A stretch of 19,539 bases of DNA, taken from Candidatus Doudnabacteria bacterium. GTDB taxonomy: Bacteria > Patescibacteriota > Doudnabacteria > UBA920. Positions 6,699-12,404 of the stretch are shown here, in pieces. A model generated the notes under the pieces. It did no database searches, was not told the origin of the DNA, and saw only the letters and a program-made list of their open reading frames with translations. Location of the stretch: assembly GCA_903913365.1 (NCBI GenBank), contig CAIWKW010000144.1, forward strand, positions 1 to 19,539. Direction: 5' to 3'. Each line of letters starts with the position of its first letter. Position 1 is the stretch's first letter. The position numbers were made by a program, and so were the translations under genes.

Positions 6699-6727
6699 AT
6701 CATATCAAGCTTATTTGGCTTTGTCAA
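6699..6727 (-). promoter_or_regulatory. Strong sigma70-type promoter of the non-coding RNA
   Basis: On the minus strand a perfect TTGACA (6722-6727), exactly 17 bp, then TATGAT (6699-6704). The expected start is near 6692. Confidence 0.8.
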
Positions 6728-6813
6728 TACTTAAGGGTTTTTTATATACAATCACTTTTGTTTATAGGGCTTTTAAATTTTACAAACAAAAATTAGTCGT
6801 TTTTTCGCACTCT

Positions 6814-6834
6814 GATAACTTGTGGATAACTTGT
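6814..6834. repeat. Tandem 10-bp repeat containing a consensus DnaA box
   Basis: gataacttgt occurs twice (6814-6823 and 6825-6834) with an 11-bp period, about one helical turn. The junction gives tgtggataa (6821-6829), the reverse complement of the DnaA box TTATCCACA. A one-mismatch copy (ttgtccaca) lies at 6674-6682. The rest of 6728-6855 is AT-rich with nothing else I can call. Confidence 0.4.
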
Positions 6835-6855
6835 TGAATTCTTGAATTTTTTAAT

Positions 6856-9219
6856 TTAATCGCCACTTATCTTTGCGCCAGGGATATTTTTATAAAAATC
6901 TTTGAAAACCGACGAATAATCTTTATTTAACTTTGCATCAATGACATAAATGTCCCTTAACGAGTCCGTGTAGAAGAATTTAATTAAACTTTGAAAATTA
7001 TAAACCGCTTTTGGCAAAGCATAGTCCATAAAAGCGTTTGAAACAGACTGTGAAACAGCCTCTTGATAAGGATGAGTAAACTGTTCAAAAGGCAAACGGC
7101 AAATTATCAAAGTCTTTACCCGTAATTTTTCCACGGGGTCGATTACCGGCTGGGCTGACAAATACTTTAAAATGAATTTATCTGTGGCAAGCAAAATGCT
7201 CTTTTCGTTGATGGCAAAATTATGAAAAATTTTATTACTGCCGCCGGAATTGGATTGTGCCAAAACCGCGGCTCTGGCTTTTAGCTCTCTGTAATTATTA
7301 TCATAAAAATCCCTCACCAAAGCCGGACTGGAAAACAATATTACCGCTGGTAAAGCTTTATCGTCTGCAATTAAGTCCGACAAAGTGTGGCTGTCTGCCA
7401 TAAGGGGAAGCGGATGATACTTAATAGCTTTGCTGCGAGGCGAGGCTGCCTTCTTTAAAAGAGAGAATAAATCTCCCTGCTTAATTTTAGAATCCTTTGG
7501 AGCCGCTGCCAAAACACTTTGTGAAACAAAACCATTTAAGCCCAAACGATTCACATAAAATTTTGCCGTAATTTTTTCTTGAAGAGAATCAACAAAGCAA
7601 ACCTTTTTATAAGGTTTTAGAGCACCATCAACTAGCTCCGTTATTGATATAGGCATGCTAAAGAAAACGCAGCGCCGGTCAGCCAATTCAATCCACTTAA
7701 CGCGATTTTCTTCGGTTTCAAAAAAACTCTTGAGATTCTTGGAAAATTTCTCAATTTCTTTTGATGCTAATAGTTTATTGGCTTCCAAAAGTTTCTCAAT
7801 AAAACTATAAGCTGCGGTCTTAATCTTTTGATAAGATTCTTCGTATTCCGTTTGAGGAGAAATTTTAAAATACTGGAAACTTTGGTCATTGGTGTGAAGC
7901 AAAGCGTTTACCAAACCAAAAAACAAATCACTTCCAAGCAAAGTCTGAATTACAATGTCCTTAAATTTCGGCAAACCAAAATCAAGTTCCGGGTTATAAA
8001 ATGACTTTAATATAAAATTAATGTATCCCCAGCCGGCCTTTACCCCAATGTCCGAAGTTATGGAATTTTCAAATTCACTCAATCCGCAAATAACCACCGT
8101 ATGGCTATGATACAAACCTGCGGCGGATAACTGTAAGAATGTGGACTGGTCGCAGACCAAAACTTTTGCCGATTTATTTTCCACAATTTCCCCGCCGGTT
8201 ATTAAGCTTTTAAATTGTCCGCCAAAAAAAGATAAATTTAAATCCAGTACTGTTCGCTTCTGCCAGTTGGTCTTAAGCCAAACCAAAACTTTTAACACGA
8301 ACCTCACTTCTTCAGGCCCCAAATTATTTTTTTTGAGCAATGCTGTAAACTTTTTCTCATTAAAAACATTTTCCGGTAAAAATACCGCTTCTCCCACCAG
8401 ACCTTGCTTATAGGCTTGCATTACCTGGGCAATATTCGGAAAAACCAAAAGCACCTTGCTCTTTTTTTCCTCAGCCGCAGCAGCAACTTTTTGCAGATAA
8501 TTTCCGTTTAAAGGCAAATTATAAATTACTTTTGGCTCTAGCTTCAAACCGACATCCGCAATATTATTGCCTTTAGCTGACCTTATCTCTTTATCCAAAT
8601 GGGTAAAATTTAAAGGCGCCAAACTGTAGTCCAAAAAATTAGCCCAAATAAAATTGCAGGGTTCAATATGATTTTTAATTTCTTTTTTTAGCTTGTCGGG
8701 AAAACCGCAATAAACCTGCAGTAGTTTTTCCAAAAGCTTTAAAGTGGCTTTACTGTCGGCCAAGGCTCTGTGAGCCTCTTTATGGCTTATGGAAAAGGCA
8801 TGCATAAGATTTTCCAAATTGTAGCTATGGTGAGTCGGCAAAATCCACTGTACCAAATCCAGAGTATCAATGCTCTCGCCGCTGAATTTTATGCCAAAGG
8901 CTTCCAAAAACTTAAGGTCAAAAGTAATGTTGTGGCCGACTATAACCGCCTGCCCTAACTTATCCTGCAGAATTTTTTGATACTCGGCAAATTTTGGAGC
9001 GCTGTCCAATTCCGCCTGGCTAATACCTGTAAGCCCTAAAATTTGTGGCATAACCGGCCGGCTCGGGGAAAATACCTGGGTAAATTCTTCCGTGACTTTC
9101 ACGCCCCTATCGCCAATAGTAAAAAACACAAAACCCACTTCCAAGATTTCGTTGGTCAGCGGATCAAATCCGCTGGTTTCTATATCTAAGCTGCAATAAA
9201 TCTTTTCTTGTTGTTTCAT
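6856..9219 (-). CDS. DnaQ-type 3'-5' exonuclease fused to a degenerate DinG-like helicase
   Basis: 787 aa. Residues about 5-170 are an intact DEDDh exonuclease: SLDIETSG (Asp12, Glu14), VGHNITFDLKFL (Asp101) and HRALADSKAT (His150, Asp155). The rest follows the DinG-type XPD-like layout without its catalytic motifs. Where Walker A is expected there is no GxGK(S/T), only LPLNGNYLQKVAAAAEE (235-251), followed by family-like KVLLVFPN. The DEAH position reads TVVICGLSEFENS (374-386). In the C-terminal lobe RLPFEQFTHP (708-717) is conserved, but the QGxGRLIR-type motif is replaced by FQSLIKFFYTDS (742-753). The helicase part should therefore not hydrolyse ATP, while the nuclease should be active. 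Repair or recombination processing is the likely area, by inference. The gene stands alone with an extended -10 promoter at 9229. Confidence 0.85.
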   Translation of the reverse strand: MKQQEKIYCSLDIETSGFDPLTNEILEVGFVFFTIGDRGVKVTEEFTQVFSPSRPVMPQILGLTGISQAELDSAPKFAEYQKILQDKLGQAVIVGHNITFDLKFLEAFGIKFSGESIDTLDLVQWILPTHHSYNLENLMHAFSISHKEAHRALADSKATLKLLEKLLQVYCGFPDKLKKEIKNHIEPCNFIWANFLDYSLAPLNFTHLDKEIRSAKGNNIADVGLKLEPKVIYNLPLNGNYLQKVAAAAEEKKSKVLLVFPNIAQVMQAYKQGLVGEAVFLPENVFNEKKFTALLKKNNLGPEEVRFVLKVLVWLKTNWQKRTVLDLNLSFFGGQFKSLITGGEIVENKSAKVLVCDQSTFLQLSAAGLYHSHTVVICGLSEFENSITSDIGVKAGWGYINFILKSFYNPELDFGLPKFKDIVIQTLLGSDLFFGLVNALLHTNDQSFQYFKISPQTEYEESYQKIKTAAYSFIEKLLEANKLLASKEIEKFSKNLKSFFETEENRVKWIELADRRCVFFSMPISITELVDGALKPYKKVCFVDSLQEKITAKFYVNRLGLNGFVSQSVLAAAPKDSKIKQGDLFSLLKKAASPRSKAIKYHPLPLMADSHTLSDLIADDKALPAVILFSSPALVRDFYDNNYRELKARAAVLAQSNSGGSNKIFHNFAINEKSILLATDKFILKYLSAQPVIDPVEKLRVKTLIICRLPFEQFTHPYQEAVSQSVSNAFMDYALPKAVYNFQSLIKFFYTDSLRDIYVIDAKLNKDYSSVFKDFYKNIPGAKISGD

Positions 9220-9228
9220 AACTTTCTA

Positions 9229-9234
9229 ATTCTA
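9229..9234 (-). promoter_or_regulatory. Extended -10 box of the exonuclease gene
   Basis: The minus strand reads TGcTAGAAT, with the hexamer at 9229-9234. +1 is expected near 9222, so the leader would be about 3 nt or absent. The -35 region (tttcaa at 17 bp) is weak, as is usual with extended -10 promoters. Confidence 0.5.
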
Positions 9235-9304
9235 GCATAAGCAAAAGCAACTTGAAAATAAGCCCTTATCTTTAGTTTCCCTATTAAATACCGACCGCAG
9301 TCAA

Positions 9305-9334
9305 AACCGCCCCAAGCAAATGCGAGGGGCGGTT
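9305..9334. terminator. Bidirectional-looking terminator after the ORF6N gene
   Basis: aaccgcccc (9305-9313) pairs perfectly with ggggcggtt (9326-9334) around a 12-nt loop. On the minus strand it starts 7 bp after the ORF6N stop and is followed by ttttga. On the plus strand it is followed by aatttttt. Confidence 0.8.
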
Positions 9335-9340
9335 AATTTT

Positions 9341-9883
9341 TTAAGTTCTAAACCCAATTTGCTTTTTTGGCTTGTCCGGGTCTTTAAGCAAATTTTTAAT
9401 AACTTTGAAAATTAAAGCAATATCCAGCCCTTGTTTTTGTTGCTTAAGTTCTAAGTTTTCAATCTTTCTGGCCAAATCTTTATGCGTGGACATAATTTCC
9501 CGCAACTTTACGAAGGCACGCATAATGGCAATATTTACCGCAATGGCTCGTGGGCTTCTTAACACGGACGAAAGCATTGCCACGCCCTGTTCTATAAAAA
9601 CATAAAAAGAATATTTTGAATATCTGCCACGTCCAGTCTCTAAGGTCACAAGCTGTGACCTTAGAGACTTAGCTTCAGCAGATGTAAGTTGAAACATAAA
9701 ATCAGCTGGAAAACGAAAACTATTTCTTCTAACTGCTTGGTTTAGTCCTTTTGTTTCCACTTGGTATAGTAAAGCAAGATCTTGATCCAACATAACCTTC
9801 AGCCCGCGAATAACATAAATCCGTCTCTCAATTAACTCAATTGGAACCGGTAATCCAGTAAATAAATTTTTATTATTTTTCAT
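9341..9883 (-). CDS. ORF6N-domain protein
   Basis: 180 aa. Residues about 12-105 match the ORF6N domain, a DNA-binding domain first seen in phage and viral KilA-like proteins: ERRIYVIRGLKVMLDQDLALLYQVETKGLNQAVRR, FPADFMFQLTSAEAKSLRSQ, YSFYVFIEQGVAMLSSVLRSPRAIAVNIAIMRAFVKLRE in order. A coiled coil follows (about 130-155, DLARKIENLELKQQKQGLDI). Such genes are common on mobile elements and scattered in bacterial chromosomes; the function is unproven, with antirepressor or regulator roles assumed. It sits 67 bp after recA on the same strand. A 15-nt palindrome (9890-9904) lies directly before the start, a good candidate for its own operator. No phage gene is nearby. Confidence 0.85.
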   Translation of the reverse strand: MKNNKNLFTGLPVPIELIERRIYVIRGLKVMLDQDLALLYQVETKGLNQAVRRNSFRFPADFMFQLTSAEAKSLRSQLVTLETGRGRYSKYSFYVFIEQGVAMLSSVLRSPRAIAVNIAIMRAFVKLREIMSTHKDLARKIENLELKQQKQGLDIALIFKVIKNLLKDPDKPKKQIGFRT

Positions 9884-9889
9884 TTTGAC

Positions 9890-9904
9890 ATCGCAATTTG
9901 CGAT
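9890..9904. promoter_or_regulatory. 15-nt palindrome directly upstream of the ORF6N gene
   Basis: atcgcaa-t-ttgcgat is a perfect inverted repeat around one base. Additional arms tttg (9884-9887) and caaa (9907-9910) extend the symmetry. It ends 6 bp before the ORF6N ATG at 9883, where a bound protein would block initiation. Autoregulation is inferred. Confidence 0.55.
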
Positions 9905-9950
9905 TCCAAACTTGGGGCTTATATTTTAAAGCCCGGGTTTAATAAAAATC

Positions 9951-11024
9951 TTATTTTTCGCTCTCAACTTCTTCTTCCACTTCAGCGGGTTTTGCCGGGG
10001 CTACTTCTCCGGCTTTTACTTTTTCACGCACGGCTTTGTCCACGTCTTTAAATACTTTTGCGTTATCGCGCAAAAATTGTTTGGCGGTTTCTTTGCCCAC
10101 ACCTAGCTTAATGTCGCCAAAACTGTGAGTGTTACCGCTTTTTTGTATAACTCCGAAAAGCACGCCGGTATCGAGCAAATCCCCGGCCGCACTGATTCCT
10201 TCGTTATACATAATATCAAACTCCGCCACTTTAAACGGCGCAGCAACTTTGTTCTTAACAATTTTAGCTTTAACCCGGTTGCCGATAATTTTATCGCCGT
10301 TTTTTATTTGGGCGTTGCGGCGCACCTCAATGCGAACCGAGGCGTAAAACTTTAAAGCATTTCCTCCTGTTGTGGTTTCCGGATTGCCGAACATTACTCC
10401 AATTTTCATGCGGATCTGGTTGATAAAAATTACCGTAGTGCTGGTTTTGGAAATAATTGCAGTAAGTTTTCTGAGAGCTTGCGACATAAGACGCGCCTGA
10501 AGCCCCATATGGCTATCACCCATTTCGCCTTCTATTTCATTGCGCGGAGTTAATGCCGCAACCGAGTCTATAACAATTAAATCCAGCCCGTTGCTGCGAA
10601 CCAAGGTTTCACAAATATCCAAAGCCTGCTCGCCGTTGTCCGGCTGGGAAATAAGCAAATCTTCCAATTTTACGCCAATGCGTTTGGCGTACTCCGGATC
10701 CAGCGCATGCTCGGCATCTATAAAAGCAGCCAGACCGCCGCGCTTTTGTACTTCGGCAATCATATGCAAAGTTAGCGTGGTTTTACCCGAAGACTCCGGA
10801 CCGTAAATTTCTATTACCCTGCCCTTGGGAATACCACCAACTCCTAAAGCCAAATCCAAACTAATGCTTCCGGTTGGAGTTGATTCCACATCCATAGTAG
10901 TTGAGTCGGACAATTTCATTATGCTGCCCGCGCCGAACTTTTCCTGAATTTGATCCATTGCGCTGGTTACAGCCTTCCACTTGCCGGACTCAGCCACAAT
11001 TGTCTTTGTTGTTTGTTTCGCCAT
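9951..11024 (-). CDS. recA: Recombinase RecA
   Basis: 357 aa, typical RecA length. It forms ATP-dependent filaments on single-stranded DNA, catalyses strand exchange and stimulates LexA-type self-cleavage where such proteins exist. Walker A is GPESSGKT (75-82), the Walker B-type strand is LIVIDS (149-154), and the L1 and L2 DNA-binding loops are seen as EIEGEMGDSHMGLQARLM and IGVMFGNPETTTGGNALKFYAS. The N-terminal polymerisation helix (AMDQIQEKFGAGSIMKL) and an acidic C-terminal tail (EVEEEVESEK) are present; no intein. The promoter at 11111-11139 carries a GAACGTTC palindrome between -35 and -10. The predicted leader is about 80 nt, without a Shine-Dalgarno sequence. Confidence 0.98.
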   Translation of the reverse strand: MAKQTTKTIVAESGKWKAVTSAMDQIQEKFGAGSIMKLSDSTTMDVESTPTGSISLDLALGVGGIPKGRVIEIYGPESSGKTTLTLHMIAEVQKRGGLAAFIDAEHALDPEYAKRIGVKLEDLLISQPDNGEQALDICETLVRSNGLDLIVIDSVAALTPRNEIEGEMGDSHMGLQARLMSQALRKLTAIISKTSTTVIFINQIRMKIGVMFGNPETTTGGNALKFYASVRIEVRRNAQIKNGDKIIGNRVKAKIVKNKVAAPFKVAEFDIMYNEGISAAGDLLDTGVLFGVIQKSGNTHSFGDIKLGVGKETAKQFLRDNAKVFKDVDKAVREKVKAGEVAPAKPAEVEEEVESEK

Positions 11025-11110
11025 AATTTTTATAGACTAATAATTAATAATTTATAACCAATAACTCTAAGGAATTCGATTATTTGTTATAAATTTGTTG
11101 TTATAAGTTA

Positions 11111-11139
11111 ATTATATACGAACGTTCACCTATTGTAAA
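11111..11139 (-). promoter_or_regulatory. recA promoter with palindromic site in the spacer
   Basis: On the minus strand TTTACA (11134-11139), exactly 17 bp, then a perfect TATAAT (11111-11116). The spacer contains the 8-bp palindrome GAACGTTC (11120-11127). It shares the GAAC and GTTC half-sites of Gram-positive LexA boxes but lacks their 4-bp gap. Confidence 0.75.
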
Positions 11140-11245
11140 CACCCTAAAATGGCCGTAAAACCAACTATCAGTGCGACATATCCACAATTAAAATCTTAAA
11201 TCTGATTAACGAGTAAGTTAAATCTCTTTATTATTTCCTTAGCCC

Positions 11246-12226
11246 CTAATGTTTTCCTGTTACACTCGTTGTACTCGTGCTCGCTGTGCTGGACTGGGCA
11301 AAAAAAGGGACGTTATCCAGCTGTTCTTTAGGCTTTCCCATTGCGCCCAAGCTTTGTCCATTTAAGGAAACCTTTGTGGCTCCGGCGTCGGAAGTTGATA
11401 AAATAATTTTTTGTGTTGCGTTAAATGTCTTACTGTCGCCGGCATTAAAGGCCATGGTCTGGCCGGGCTGATCATCAGCCGAAACTGTCAGAGTCACCGG
11501 GCCGGAAAAATCCACCACAAGCAAAAGGCTGCTGCTGTTGCCTATGGCTGCGTTAACAACACCGGTAACGCTAATTGTTTTGCTAACCGAACGGCCAAAT
11601 CTGTTTTGAGACGTAATAACAATTTCTTTTTGCCCCTGGCTCAGGCCAATTTGCGCTTTAAACAAACCGCTGCCGTCCACAAAAATATTTTGGCTGTTTA
11701 CCGAAACAGTGTCCGCCGGGTCTGTCTGTCCGCTAACTTCCAAAAAAGCATTTTGAATAATCTCATTATTTTGCGGGGAGAAAACCAGCAGGCTTGGAGT
11801 TTTATTTATGGACCAGACCTGCCAAACAATATAGGCAACCGTAAGTAAAACAAAAGATAACCCTAAAATTAAAGTCAGGATTTTCGGGGTTACAACCATT
11901 TTGGGAAAAATTCTTTTGTACCAGGGGGTCTTTAAAAAATCCGCTTGTTTAATAAGCTGCTTCTGAATGCCTCTCTCTTTTTTATATTGATCAATAATTT
12001 CTTCGGAATCTATTGAATAAAGCATAGAGAGCTGCTTTAAAAAACCGAGGACATAAACGTCGGCCGGCAATATGGCAAATTCCCCTTTTTCCAGACTCTC
12101 CAAAAAAATAAGTTTAATCCCGGTTTTTTTGCCAACTTCTGAAATGGTAAGTTTTGCGTTATTTCTTACCGATGCCAGATATTCGCCCAAAGTTTCAATT
12201 TGAATTTTTTTCTTTTCAAAGATCAT
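11246..12226 (-). CDS. RodZ-like protein: HTH, one membrane helix, Ig-like and DUF4115-type domains
   Basis: 326 aa. Residues about 10-85 are a RodZ-type helix-turn-helix (LGEYLASVRNNAKLTISEVGKKTGIKLIFLESLE, then ADVYVLGFLKQLSMLY). A basic linker (WYKRIFPK) leads to one membrane helix (about 115-140). Residues 144-222 look like an Ig-like glucodextranase-B-type domain (FSPQNNEIIQNAFLEVSGQTDPADTVSVN ... DGSGLFKAQIGLSQGQKEIVI). Residues 233-296 resemble the DUF4115 domain of RodZ, ending KVSLNGQSLG. A Ser/Thr-rich tail closes the protein. RodZ links MreB to cell-wall synthesis; the Ig-like insertion is not in the classical protein. No MreB gene is in the window. It lies between ftsK and recA on the same strand, after a REP-like element. 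Confidence 0.8.
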   Translation of the reverse strand: MIFEKKKIQIETLGEYLASVRNNAKLTISEVGKKTGIKLIFLESLEKGEFAILPADVYVLGFLKQLSMLYSIDSEEIIDQYKKERGIQKQLIKQADFLKTPWYKRIFPKMVVTPKILTLILGLSFVLLTVAYIVWQVWSINKTPSLLVFSPQNNEIIQNAFLEVSGQTDPADTVSVNSQNIFVDGSGLFKAQIGLSQGQKEIVITSQNRFGRSVSKTISVTGVVNAAIGNSSSLLLVVDFSGPVTLTVSADDQPGQTMAFNAGDSKTFNATQKIILSTSDAGATKVSLNGQSLGAMGKPKEQLDNVPFFAQSSTASTSTTSVTGKH

Positions 12227-12234
12227 AGCTTAAT

Positions 12235-12395
12235 TGAACAAAAATGACAAAAATAAGTAAAAATGAACAAAAACGGCATTAGTACAGTCTCGAGCAAAGT
12301 GAGGGATCCCTCGGCTGCACTCGGGACAATAACTATATTTCTATAAGGTTTATTGTTTTTGTCAATTTTGTCATTTTTTTAATTTTTGTCATTAT
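12235..12395. repeat. REP-like palindrome framed by TGACAAAAAT-type inverted repeats
   Basis: The core (12287-12327) is an imperfect hairpin: gtctcgag pairs with ctcgggac with one T-G pair, and it encloses the 12-nt palindrome gagggatccctc (12301-12312). Its sequence resembles the common bacterial extragenic palindromes of the 'ctcgagcgaagcgag...' type. The left flank (12235-12275) has ttgaacaaaaatgacaaaaa and a second tgaacaaaaa. The right flank (12355-12395) has the complement: tttttgtcaattttgtcat ... tttttgtcatt. Together they form a roughly 160-bp inverted structure between ftsK and the RodZ-like gene. The flanking units recur at 5330-5406. Confidence 0.6.
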
Positions 12396-12404
12396 TTCGT
12401 TAGC

